A DNA stretch of 64,000 bases from an uncultured bacterium. Its GTDB lineage: Bacteria; Myxococcota_A; Polyangia; Polyangiales; Houyiibacteriaceae. Made by a program: the position numbers and the translations under genes. The notes under the pieces were generated by a model. It saw only the letters and a list, made by a program, of their open reading frames with translations, searched no databases and was not told the DNA's origin. Below, in pieces: positions 19,458 through 30,113 of the stretch (positions are counted from its first letter, which is position 1; each line of letters opens with the position of its first letter). The stretch is taken from positions 147,052 through 211,051 of the forward strand of contig CALJDU010000006.1 in assembly GCA_938024995.1 (NCBI GenBank), in the 5' to 3' direction.

Positions 19458-20866
19458 TCGCGGAAGAACACGAAGCGGCCCACGAGCTCGGGACCGACTC
19501 GGGTCGACGGCTCGGCGTCGCGACATCCACGATGCTGGTCATCGCGTCCATGATCGGGACGGGCGTCTTCACGACCAGCGGCTTCTTGGTACGCGATCTG
19601 GGCTCTCCCATGTTGGTGCTCTTGGCGTGGGCCCTCGGCGGCCTGGCCGCGCTCTTCGGTGCGCTCTCGTATGCTGAGCTCAGCGCCGCGCTCCCCAACA
19701 ACGGCGGTGAGTACTACCTGCTCTCGCGTGTCTTTCATCCGGCGCTCGGCTTCGCCGCGGGCATCGTCTCGCTGGTGGTCGGATTCTCTGCGCCGATCGC
19801 GGCCTCCGCGATCGCGTTCGGCGAGTACACCAAGCGCGCGCTCGGGGTCGACGATCCGAACTTCGTGATGACCGCGGGTCTTGGACTGATCGTGGTCTCG
19901 ACCATGGTGCACCTCGGCAGCGTGCAGAGCGGGACGCGCTTTCAAAACGTCACGACCGCGATCAAGCTCGCTTTCGTCGTCGGGGTAATCTACCTGGGGC
20001 TCTCGCAAGGAGACGTCGGTCGGTTGAGCGAGGTGCCCGCTTCCCCACGCGAGGGGACCTTTGGCGCGCTCGCGGTCTCGCTCGTCTTCGTCTCGTTCGC
20101 TTACAGCGGCTGGAACGCGGCGGCCTACCTCGCCGGCGAGACCCGTGACCCAAGCAAGACCCTTCCGCGCGCGCTCTTCATCGGGACGGTCACGGTCACC
20201 GTGCTCTACGTCGCGCTCACCGCCGCGCTCTTGATGGCGGCGCCGACCGAAACGCTCTCGGGCGTGCTCGAGGTCGCGCATGTCGCGGCCGCTGCGCTCT
20301 TCGGCGAAGACGCGGGTCGCTTCGTTTCAGGCGTCATCGCGATCGGCCTGATCAGCACCGTGGGCGCGCTGACGATGACCGGGCCGCGGGTCTACGAAGC
20401 GATCGGCGCGGACTACCCGCTGCTGCGCGCGCTCTCCAGGCGAAGCGAAGGGCGCGGTCCGGGTTTCGCGATCGCGACCCAAGCGGTGATCGCGGCCGCC
20501 CTCGCGATGACCGCGAGCTTTGACACGCTCCTGATCTACATCGGCTTTACGCTCTCGTTCTTCGCGGCGATGACCGCGCTCGCTGTGATCGTGCTGCGCC
20601 GGACCGAGCCCGATCTGCCGCGACCGTACCGCGTCACCGCGTATCCGCTGCCGCCGGTCGTCTTCATCGCGCTGATGCTCTGGATGATGTGGTTCACGGT
20701 TCGCTCCAGCCCGATCGTGACGCTCGCCGGCGCGGCGACGATCGTGTTCTCGTTCATCGTCTGGCTCATCGTGCGTCCCCGCGGAGGTTCGCCGCAGGAG
20801 CTCATCACGTCAGGCACGCACCCGATCCCGCTCTCCATTGCGCCGGTGCCGTACGAAGAAGAGTAG
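19454..20866 (+). CDS. APC-superfamily amino acid permease
   Basis: 470 residues with about 12 hydrophobic segments. The first helix carries TMLVIASMIGTGVFTTSG, the substrate- and sodium-site GxG signature of APC transporters. Another conserved element is FSYSGWN-like FAYSGWNAAAYLAGE near residue 215. The closest style is the broad-specificity amino acid transporters (LAT/AAT-like), and the substrate cannot be told. It starts with a GTG overlapping the archaemetzincin stop (GTGA), so the two are translationally coupled: a peptidase and an amino-acid carrier in one operon. It ends seven bases from the convergent TIGR02996-like gene. Confidence 0.92.
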   Translation: MIAEEHEAAHELGTDSGRRLGVATSTMLVIASMIGTGVFTTSGFLVRDLGSPMLVLLAWALGGLAALFGALSYAELSAALPNNGGEYYLLSRVFHPALGFAAGIVSLVVGFSAPIAASAIAFGEYTKRALGVDDPNFVMTAGLGLIVVSTMVHLGSVQSGTRFQNVTTAIKLAFVVGVIYLGLSQGDVGRLSEVPASPREGTFGALAVSLVFVSFAYSGWNAAAYLAGETRDPSKTLPRALFIGTVTVTVLYVALTAALLMAAPTETLSGVLEVAHVAAAALFGEDAGRFVSGVIAIGLISTVGALTMTGPRVYEAIGADYPLLRALSRRSEGRGPGFAIATQAVIAAALAMTASFDTLLIYIGFTLSFFAAMTALAVIVLRRTEPDLPRPYRVTAYPLPPVVFIALMLWMMWFTVRSSPIVTLAGAATIVFSFIVWLIVRPRGGSPQELITSGTHPIPLSIAPVPYEEE

Positions 20867-20873
20867 CCGTGGC

Positions 20874-23297
<2,424 letters not shown>

Positions 23298-23304
23298 CAG
23301 CGAC

Positions 23305-24750
23305 GTGCGCGACGTCGCGATTATCGGCGCGGGCTTTGGTGGCCTCGGCGCGGCGCTCCGCTTATCGGAGCTCGGGGCGGACGTCATCCTCTGCGAGTCG
23401 CTCAAGTACCCGGGCGGTTGCGCGAGCACCTTCACGCGCCGCAAGCACCGCTTTGAGTCCGGCGCGACGCTCTTCTCGGGGTTCGGTGAGGGCCAGCTCT
23501 TTCAACAGCTGATCGCGCGCTACAAACTCGACGTCGAGGTGGACATTCTCGATCCGATGGTCGAGCTGCGCGCGCCAGGCTTTACGCTCGCGGTCCCGCC
23601 CGATCGCGAGGGCTTCCTCTCGCGGATGGCCGCGCTCTCGGGGGCCGACGCTCCTCGCGTGCGCGCGTTCTTTAAGGAGCAGGAGCGAGTCGCGTCCGCG
23701 CTCTGGTCGCTCTTTTCAGACCCCGCGCTGCTCCCGCCCTTTGATCTCCGCGCGCTCCTTCGCCACGCCGGTCGCGCGCCGCGGTACCTCCCGCTCTTGC
23801 GCCTGATCGGTCAGCCGCTCACCCACGTTCTCGCGCGGCATGGGCTTGAGGACGCGCGCGCGCTTCGGGTCTTCCTCGACGCGGTCTGCCAGATCACGGT
23901 GCAGGCCGCGGCAGATGAGGTGGAAGCTCCGTTCGCGATGGCCGCGATGGACTACTACTTCCGCGGCACGGGTCACGTTCGGGGCGGCATCGGGACCCTC
24001 GCGTGGGCGCTCGTCTCTGCGATCGAGCACAACGGTGGCGAGGTCGTGATGTCGAACCCGGTTCGCGCGATCCGGCGTGAGCGGGGCGCGTGGACGCTGA
24101 CGACGCGTCGCGGAGAGATACGCGCGCGCCGCGTGGTCGCGAACATGCTGCCGCAGGGCGTGACGCGGCTCAGCGGGCAGACCTCGCGAGAGCTGGACGC
24201 GTTGACGAGCTCGGTGGAGGACGGATGGGGCGCCGCGATGCTCTACCGCGTGCTCGAGCCCGGCGAGCATCTGGGTGATCACGCGCATCACCTGGAGCTC
24301 GTCAGCGACGCGAGCGCGCCCTTCATCGAGGGCAACCACGTGTTCGTGTCCATCTCCGATGCGCGTGAAGACCGCGGACCCGACGAAGCGCGAACCGCGA
24401 CCCTCTCGACGCACGTGCCGATGAAGAAGCTCCGCGCCGAGCCCGATCCCGGCGAGTACATCGCGGGGGTACAAGCGCGGATGCGGGACACGATCGCGCA
24501 GCGCGCTCCGGAGCTCCGCGCGCGTTTCGAAATGCCGGGCAGCCCGCGGACCTTCGAGCGCTTCACGGGTCGCGACCACGGTTACGTCGGCGGGATCCCG
24601 CGCCGCGTCGGTCTCCATCACTACACCCGGATGTGGCCGCGCCCAGTGCTCCCGGATCTCTACCTTGTCGGCGACACGGTCTTCCCGGGACAGAGCACGC
24701 TCGGCACGGCGCTCGGCGGCATCAAGCTCGCTGAATTTATCAGGGTCTGA
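23305..24750 (+). CDS. FAD-dependent oxidoreductase of the phytoene desaturase/carotenoid isomerase type
   Basis: 481 residues from a GTG. The N-terminal dinucleotide motif is IIGAGFGGLGAALRLSE with the following acidic Glu30. GGCASTFTRR (about 38-47) is the CrtI/CrtH-type desaturase signature, and the C-terminus carries LYLVGDTVFPGQSTLGTALGG for FAD binding. It may act on a carotenoid or another polyprenoid, or be a prolycopene isomerase-like enzyme. No other carotenoid genes are next to it; the partner just upstream is hemB (eight bases), which suggests a tetrapyrrole or light-related regulon as an alternative. Family firm, substrate open. Confidence 0.9.
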   Translation: MRDVAIIGAGFGGLGAALRLSELGADVILCESLKYPGGCASTFTRRKHRFESGATLFSGFGEGQLFQQLIARYKLDVEVDILDPMVELRAPGFTLAVPPDREGFLSRMAALSGADAPRVRAFFKEQERVASALWSLFSDPALLPPFDLRALLRHAGRAPRYLPLLRLIGQPLTHVLARHGLEDARALRVFLDAVCQITVQAAADEVEAPFAMAAMDYYFRGTGHVRGGIGTLAWALVSAIEHNGGEVVMSNPVRAIRRERGAWTLTTRRGEIRARRVVANMLPQGVTRLSGQTSRELDALTSSVEDGWGAAMLYRVLEPGEHLGDHAHHLELVSDASAPFIEGNHVFVSISDAREDRGPDEARTATLSTHVPMKKLRAEPDPGEYIAGVQARMRDTIAQRAPELRARFEMPGSPRTFERFTGRDHGYVGGIPRRVGLHHYTRMWPRPVLPDLYLVGDTVFPGQSTLGTALGGIKLAEFIRV

Positions 24751-24998
24751 GTCGCAGACCCTCGCGCCTTTGGCGCTCAAACGTTCGCAAGGCGTGAGTC
24801 GTCAAGCTCCCGAGCTCCTCGAGTCCCGTGGCGTTCTGGGCAAGGCGCAAGAAAGAAGGACACTGTGGTGTCCGACTGACGCAGCAACGCCTCCGTCGTC
24901 CTGAGGCGTTCAAAAATACTCGGCATTGTTGTCGGTCAGAGGACACGAGAGATACGGGCAGCATCACACATCGCATCCAGCGACTTTTCAGCAGCCTG
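24742..24998. other. Convergent intergenic stretch rich in hairpins
   Basis: About 250 bases between the convergent desaturase and lipoprotein genes. An 8-bp perfect stem (24742-24749 with 24755-24762) overlaps the desaturase stop codon and may help end its transcript. GGACAC/GTGTCC (24858-24863, 24868-24873) and AACGCCTC/GAGGCGTT (24887-24894, 24903-24910) form two further perfect stems. The stretch after about 24840 is less GC-rich than its surroundings. No U-run terminator and no convincing coding frame is seen. It could be terminator structure or the worn remains of a small mobile element. Confidence 0.5.
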
Positions 24999-26078
24999 CT
25001 AGAGGCGCGTGATGAAGACGCGGCTCTCGAGCTGTTGGCGCGCGCGCATGCCGAGGTCGAAGAGGTAGCGGGCGTCGCCGATGGTCACGAGCTGGACGCT
25101 GAGGCCGCGCGTCCACTCCATGTGCGAGTGCTCGCGGAGCGGGTGGATCTCGCCGGTGGGCGCGGACACGACGGTGCCGCGGGTCTGATCTTGGAAGGCG
25201 ACGTGGCGCGCGCTGAGGTCGACCCGCGCGCCGACCGTATGGGCGGGCTCGCTGGTGCGCTGTCCGGCGTCGATCCGGCGCGGCTCATCCGCGAGCCCGT
25301 TGCGCTTGAGGAAACCAAAGCGGACCTCCTCGGAGGTCGTCCACGCGACCCCTACGCCGTTGCCACGAACGACCGCGTCGACCTCTTCGGTCACGCCGCG
25401 GGCCAGCTCGAGAGGCGCGGTCTCGCGGCTATCGGTCAGGAACTGCGCGTCGACTCCGTCGCGGCTGGAGCGCACGAGCATGACTCCGTCGAGGTAACGC
25501 TCAACCGCGACGTCGGTGGTGATGCGATCGGGGAGGGCGTGCGGGAAGCGCGTCACCGACGAATCGCCGAGCCGCACCGCCACGACGCCACCGTTGTCCA
25601 GCGCGAAGGCGCAGTGGAGCCGGTCTGCGGAATCCGTCGCGAGAGACGCGGCGATCGGGTTCTGGTCCGACAAGCTCGGGAGCGCGGTCGCGGCGCCGGT
25701 GGCGGGATCGATGCTCGACCACCAGAGGCCCACGCCTTCTTGAGGCAGGTACGCGATGACGATTCGATCACCACGGGTCGTGATCGCGAGCGGCCGACCC
25801 GCTCCGGAGATGACGCCGATGTTGCGAAAGGAGCCAGGCGTCGCGGGGTCGCCCGTGAAGAGCATGAGCTCACCTTCGGTCGAAGCGAGGGCGAGCGCGA
25901 CCCGATCACCGAAGGGTGTCGCGAGCATCGCGCGGACCGGCGGGAGCTCGCAGTTCGCGCCGCAGTGCTCTTCTTCGACCGCTGGGAAGAGCGGCGTCGC
26001 TTGCATCCCTTGCGTTCCCTTGGCGCAGCCCGCGAGGGTCATCGCAACGAGCGCGAGGGTGATCGCCGCCTGCTTCAA
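24999..26078 (-). CDS. Lipoprotein with repeated beta-strand (propeller-like) body
   Basis: 359 residues. It starts at TTG because the TTGA overlaps the upstream stop codon and gives a clean signal peptide with lipobox TLAGC (lipid Cys18). No ATG gives a complete signal peptide. After a short Cys-containing stretch (CGANC), the body has repeated strand pairs ending in short turns (GDRVALALAS, GDRIVIAYL, GNGVGVAWTT), which suggests a beta-propeller of surface type. No enzyme motif is visible. It is translationally coupled to the larger upstream lipoprotein and probably works with it at the outer membrane. Confidence 0.75.
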   Translation of the reverse strand: MKQAAITLALVAMTLAGCAKGTQGMQATPLFPAVEEEHCGANCELPPVRAMLATPFGDRVALALASTEGELMLFTGDPATPGSFRNIGVISGAGRPLAITTRGDRIVIAYLPQEGVGLWWSSIDPATGAATALPSLSDQNPIAASLATDSADRLHCAFALDNGGVVAVRLGDSSVTRFPHALPDRITTDVAVERYLDGVMLVRSSRDGVDAQFLTDSRETAPLELARGVTEEVDAVVRGNGVGVAWTTSEEVRFGFLKRNGLADEPRRIDAGQRTSEPAHTVGARVDLSARHVAFQDQTRGTVVSAPTGEIHPLREHSHMEWTRGLSVQLVTIGDARYLFDLGMRARQQLESRVFITRL

Positions 26079-27721
26079 TTTCCAAACCTCAGGTCAAAAG
26101 CGTAGGCGCGAACGCCGTCGTGCTCCACAAGGAGCGGGCGTCGCGCTAGGCGCGGAGAGCCCGGGAGCGGCTCCGCGATGAGCGGGTATGAGTCCGGCAC
26201 CGCGCCTTTGGCGAGACGGACGATGACCTCGAAGGTGTTGCGGAGCGTGTCGTCGCTCGCGCCGAGCAAGGGCGAGCCCCACACCGACTCCACCTCGGTC
26301 TCGATTTGGTTCTGCGCGACCTGCAGGTTCAGCCGCGTTCCGTTGGGGACGAGGGCGACGCGACCGCGCATCGTGACCGTGCCTGAGGCGAGACGCGCGA
26401 AGGCGCCCATGACGTTGGCGCCGATGTCGATCCGGACGCGAGTCGCCTCGACACGCATGGAGCCATCTTCACCGATCGCGACCGACGGGACCTCAAGCGG
26501 TCGCACCGAGATGACCGGGTGCGCGACGGAGAGCGCGGAGAGGCGCGAGAGGGTCGGCAGCAGCATTGAGATGTCGAGCTCTTCCAAGATCGAGGCGTCC
26601 GCGTCGTAGCAACCGACGCCCGCTTGGTGCGCCGCCCACAGCATCCGCGCGATCGAAGCCTCCCCGATCACGAGCCGCGCGTGGGCATCCGTCTCGCCCA
26701 AGATCTCGACCGGCAACGGCCGCGTGCGCGGCGCGTTCTTGAGCGGCGCGCAGCGATGCCGAAACGAGGGTCGCGCGCTCAAGCGAAGCGCGAGGTCGAG
26801 CCCGCTGGCGCTCTGCGCAACGTCATCGGCCAGAGAAGCGGCCAGCGAGACACGTCGCTGTTCGTCTGGGGAAGCGATCTCGATGGAGGCGGCGAGCGGC
26901 GCGGGATCACAACGTCCCGAGTTCTCCCCGCGTGATCGGCGACAGAGACCGTCTTCGGCGCAGCTTGAGCCGGGATCGCAGCCCATGGAGCACGGTCGGC
27001 AGCTGAGGGCCGCGGTGCGCTCCGTGACCGCGCTCGTGAGCGCTGCGTTGGCGCGCTCCGCGAGCATTTCCGTGACCCCCGCGACGTTGGCGACCGAGCA
27101 CCAGAGCGTTCCGCAACGGTTCCGGCCGGCGACGGTTACGTCTTCTGCAGACACGCCCGCGCCCATCTCCGCGCTCGCGACCTCAAGCACCGTCAGACCG
27201 GTTCGGGCGTCGATGCGAAACCCAAACCCGACCTGCGCGTCGATCGTTCGGGGCTGGGCCATCGCGGTGTCGACGAGCACGCTGCACTCCGGGTTGCTGG
27301 TGAACGCGCACGGCCAGGTCTGTTCGTAGCGGACCGGGATCGCGTCGGTCACCGCGCGCACGGCGACGTCGACGTTGAGCCCGGGTCGTTCGCTCAGACC
27401 GACCTCGAGCCGCTCGGGATCCAGCCGAACCGCGCAACCACCGTCCGGGCACACCGTGATGTCGTCTTGTTGGACCCGCGGGATGTCGACGACGAGATCG
27501 TTGGGCGAGAGCGAGCCGATCGTGGACGTGATCGCGTTGAGCCCGCTTGGCGTGATCCGCAACCACGCGGAGCGCTGGTCGACGCGGTAGGTCGCCTCCG
27601 CCGCGGTGCTCGCCGCGGGGCGCCAGTCGTCTTGTTGATCGCAGCCAAAGACGAAGAGAGTGACCGCTGCAGCGATCACGGCGGAGCGCAGAGAAGCGCT
27701 TGAGGGTGGAGAGCGTCGCAC
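26075..27721 (-). CDS. Large lipoprotein of unknown function with Cys-rich insert
   Basis: 548 residues from a GTG at 27721. A frame-extended ATG at 27772 lies inside a strong hairpin and gives no better signal peptide. The signal sequence ends FVFGC (lipid Cys27). The middle carries a Cys-rich segment (CRPCSMGCDPGSSC and neighbours, about residues 240-275) that resembles EGF-like or trypsin-inhibitor-like inserts seen in myxobacterial surface proteins. The flanking regions have amphipathic beta pattern reminiscent of BPI/TULIP-type lipid-binding folds, though this is a weak impression. Its stop overlaps the downstream lipoprotein start as TTGA. Confidence 0.72.
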   Translation of the reverse strand: MRRSPPSSASLRSAVIAAAVTLFVFGCDQQDDWRPAASTAAEATYRVDQRSAWLRITPSGLNAITSTIGSLSPNDLVVDIPRVQQDDITVCPDGGCAVRLDPERLEVGLSERPGLNVDVAVRAVTDAIPVRYEQTWPCAFTSNPECSVLVDTAMAQPRTIDAQVGFGFRIDARTGLTVLEVASAEMGAGVSAEDVTVAGRNRCGTLWCSVANVAGVTEMLAERANAALTSAVTERTAALSCRPCSMGCDPGSSCAEDGLCRRSRGENSGRCDPAPLAASIEIASPDEQRRVSLAASLADDVAQSASGLDLALRLSARPSFRHRCAPLKNAPRTRPLPVEILGETDAHARLVIGEASIARMLWAAHQAGVGCYDADASILEELDISMLLPTLSRLSALSVAHPVISVRPLEVPSVAIGEDGSMRVEATRVRIDIGANVMGAFARLASGTVTMRGRVALVPNGTRLNLQVAQNQIETEVESVWGSPLLGASDDTLRNTFEVIVRLAKGAVPDSYPLIAEPLPGSPRLARRPLLVEHDGVRAYAFDLRFGN

Positions 27722-27752
27722 GCGGCTCGATTGATAACAGAAACCCAGGAAT

Positions 27753-27790
27753 GAAGAGAGCGCGCTCGCCAAATGGCGGGCGCGCTCTTC
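27753..27790 (-). terminator. Long GC-rich hairpin between FHA-CpaF gene and lipoprotein gene
   Basis: An imperfect inverted repeat (arms 27753-27770 and 27775-27790, four-base AAAT loop) with a two-base bulge and one wobble position. It lies 23 bases after the stop of the FHA-CpaF gene on the same (minus) strand. There is no clean U-run after it, so it may attenuate rather than fully terminate. It overlaps the alternative upstream ATG of the lipoprotein, which argues for the downstream GTG. Confidence 0.45.
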
Positions 27791-27812
27791 AAAAGTGACC
27801 GTGTTGTCTTGG

Positions 27813-29930
27813 CTAGAAGGTCGGCTTGCCGGTCATCTTGAAGGCTGACCCGTCGTAGCTGCCGAGGACGTTGGTCGTGCCAGGACCGGTGACCTCGATG
27901 ATCGACGTCACGCGACGACCCTCACCGCGTCGCTCCACCTGCACCACAACCTGAACCGCTGCGGTGATGAGGGAGGTCGTGGCGGCCTGGTTGATAACGC
28001 CGAGCGACGTCAGGTTCGCGAGCGCGGTGAGCGCGTCGCCGCGGGCGTGGATCCCGACGATGCAACCGTCGCGCGAGGTGAGCGTGCCGAGCACCGCGGC
28101 GGTGTCAGCGCCCGCGACGCCGTCGACGACGAGACGATCCGCGTGCATCTGACTCGCCCGCGAGACGAGCTCACCAAGCGAGATGCCGTTCGCGACGAAA
28201 CGCGCGGCGGCGGGGACGTCGAGCGTGCTCTGGGACTCGACGACGACCGCGCCTTGTCCCGAGACGCGCGCTAGGGCGCCGACCACGCTGCTCGTCCCGG
28301 CGCCAGACGCACCCATGACGACGACGTTCTTGCGCGCGTTGACCGCGCGGGTGAGCAGGTCGATGACGGTGCTGTCAGTGATGGCGCTGGCCGCGAGGTC
28401 TTCGCCGCCGGCGCGTCGCACCTGCACAATGGGTCCACCCGGAGCGACGTCGGAGCCGTAGACGGTGACCGCGTGACCGGAGGGAAGCGTGTTTTCGTAG
28501 ATGCCGCTCGAGGAAAGCGAGTGACCCGCGAGGTTGGCGATGCGCTTCGCGATCGTAGAGGCCGCAAAGCTTGAGGAGACCGAGGCCCCCGACTCTTTCA
28601 ACCCGTCACCGCGATCCACGTAGACCATGCCACCGCCGTGCACGACGGCCTCGTTGATGCCGCCATCCGTGAGGATCGCGTCAAAGGGACCCAGACCGAT
28701 CGCCTCGGCGAGGGCCGCGGCAGCGAGGGCGGCGTCGCCATCGACCGAGGAGAGCGCCGCGTTGATCGCGGCCTTCGCGTCCGACTCACGAGAGGCGTCA
28801 ACGACGTCCATGTGAAGGTCGAAGTTCGCGACGTTGCCCATCAGCTCCGCGAGCTTGCTAACCGACGCGACCGGGAGCGGAGCGGCCGCGACCGGGGTGT
28901 GGGCGATCGGCGCTGCGGCAGCCGCGGCAGCCGCGGGAGCGGCAGGCGCCACGGTCGGGCCGCCGGGAGGCGTCGCGGGCTCGGGCGTCTTGTCGGGGTC
29001 GGTTACCGGAGCTGCGGATGGACCGCCAAGCGAAGGCGCGCCCAGCGAGGGACCGCCCAGCGAGGGACCACCCAGTGAGGGACCACCCAGCGATGGACCG
29101 CCGAGGGACGGTGCCGGTGCCGCACCGGACGGCGTAGGCGCGGGAGCGGTGGCGTCGGCGGGACCACCCAGCGGCGGAGGTCCGCTCAACGCCGGAGGCG
29201 GAGCGAAGGGAGGTGGAGGCGAGCTTGGCGCGGGCGCGGGGGCTGCCGCGGGAGGACCTCCAAGAGACGGCGGGCCACCAAGCGAGGGCGGGCCACCAGG
29301 GGAGGGAGGGCCACCAAGCGAGGGAGGGCCACCGAGCGAGGGAGGGCCACCAAGCGAGGGAGGGCCACCAAGCGCGGGAGCCGGAGAGGGCGGTCCACCA
29401 AGAGCGGGCGGTCCACCGAGGGCGGGGGGTCCACCAAGAGCGGGAGGTCCACCTGGGGCGGCGGCCGGACCCGGCGTTGGCATTGGAACTGGGGGCACCG
29501 CCGCGGAGGCGCGCATGGTTCGCTTTGGCGCGTTGACGGCGTGATTGGTGGGACCGCCGAGGCCGTCCGCGGGAGGCGGACCACCGGGAAGAGGAGGGGG
29601 CGCGGACACGGGACCGGGCGGCGGAGCGAACTGCTCCGAGGCCTGATCCTCAACGGCGAGGATGAAGTCCCCGATGTAGATCTTGTCGCCTGGCTTTACG
29701 ACCAGCGGCGAGGTGATCTTACGTCCGTTGACGTAGGTACCGTTGGTGCTCTTCAGATCGACGACAATGAAACGTGAGTCCTTGAGGACAATGCGGGAGT
29801 GCCGCTTACTGACGTTTCCCTTGGGCAGGATGATGTCGTTCCCTTGGACGCGACCGATGGTGACCTCGGTCTTGTCGAACTCCATCTTCTTCTGAGTTCC
29901 ACCTTTTTCGGTGATGACGACTCCGAACAT
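27813..29930 (-). CDS. FHA domain fused to a degenerate CpaF/TadA-type ATPase domain
   Basis: 705 residues. The N-terminal FHA domain (about 18-95) is complete, with TIGRVQGNDI, KRHSRI and STNGTYVNG, so it should bind phosphothreonine, perhaps made by kinases such as those in this window. A Pro/Gly/Ala linker (about 110-330) contains two repeat arrays. The C-terminal ~330 residues match CpaF/TadA secretion ATPases: a pre-domain, VVMGASGAGTSSVV at the Walker A position (about 541-549), HADRLVVDGVAG for the Walker B region and GIHARGDALTAL for the conserved HAxxxxDAL segment. The Walker A Lys is replaced by Thr. ATP hydrolysis is therefore unlikely. It lies downstream of an Hsp70 gene on the same strand but has its own promoter. 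Confidence 0.88.
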   Translation of the reverse strand: MFGVVITEKGGTQKKMEFDKTEVTIGRVQGNDIILPKGNVSKRHSRIVLKDSRFIVVDLKSTNGTYVNGRKITSPLVVKPGDKIYIGDFILAVEDQASEQFAPPPGPVSAPPPLPGGPPPADGLGGPTNHAVNAPKRTMRASAAVPPVPMPTPGPAAAPGGPPALGGPPALGGPPALGGPPSPAPALGGPPSLGGPPSLGGPPSLGGPPSPGGPPSLGGPPSLGGPPAAAPAPAPSSPPPPFAPPPALSGPPPLGGPADATAPAPTPSGAAPAPSLGGPSLGGPSLGGPSLGGPSLGAPSLGGPSAAPVTDPDKTPEPATPPGGPTVAPAAPAAAAAAAAPIAHTPVAAAPLPVASVSKLAELMGNVANFDLHMDVVDASRESDAKAAINAALSSVDGDAALAAAALAEAIGLGPFDAILTDGGINEAVVHGGGMVYVDRGDGLKESGASVSSSFAASTIAKRIANLAGHSLSSSGIYENTLPSGHAVTVYGSDVAPGGPIVQVRRAGGEDLAASAITDSTVIDLLTRAVNARKNVVVMGASGAGTSSVVGALARVSGQGAVVVESQSTLDVPAAARFVANGISLGELVSRASQMHADRLVVDGVAGADTAAVLGTLTSRDGCIVGIHARGDALTALANLTSLGVINQAATTSLITAAVQVVVQVERRGEGRRVTSIIEVTGPGTTNVLGSYDGSAFKMTGKPTF
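29021..29115 (-). repeat. 15-base tandem repeat encoding SLGGP
   Basis: Five or so imperfect 15-base copies within the FHA-CpaF linker encode the pentapeptide SLGGP. Copies differ at single bases. It is protein-coding low complexity that extends a flexible Pro/Gly spacer. Confidence 0.8.
29253..29455 (-). repeat. 18-base tandem repeat encoding PPSLGG or PPALGG
   Basis: Roughly ten 18-base copies in the FHA-CpaF linker encode hexapeptides PPSLGG or PPALGG. The unit differs in length from the 15-base array nearer the ATPase domain, so the two arrays expanded separately. The copies are near identical at DNA level, which suggests recent slippage. Confidence 0.8.
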
Positions 29931-29986
29931 TCAACCCTCATCTGCGCTGTGCTCAGCGCGAAAAAATCCGCCAAATTAGGCGCCCG

Positions 29987-30015
29987 ATTGAACCGCGGGG
30001 GACCTGCGAGGTCAA
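29987..30015 (-). promoter_or_regulatory. Sigma70-type promoter for the FHA-CpaF gene
   Basis: Read on the minus strand: -35 TTGACC (30010-30015), a 17-base spacer and -10 TTCAAT (29987-29992). The start site would be near 29980, leaving about 50 bases of leader before the ATG at 29930. The match is 5 of 6 and 4 of 6 to the consensus with ideal spacing. It suggests the gene is transcribed separately from the Hsp70 gene 183 bases upstream. Confidence 0.5.
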
Positions 30016-30113
30016 GAGAATCGACTGATTTCAGGCAGGTGTTTCGAGCCCCGTTCCGTTTTGCGGAGCCCTTGTTTCCTTTTCCTCGCCCGTGGGGAGG
30101 TGAAACCCTCTCG

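Noticed and set aside
24740-24976. 78-codon minus-strand frame in the convergent spacer
   Set aside because: Overlaps the desaturase 3' end, contains the hairpins and has no ribosome site; kept only as a possible element remnant.
29253-29455. Regular direct repeats resembling a CRISPR array
   Set aside because: No spacers; the unit is in frame and encodes a Pro/Gly-rich protein linker.
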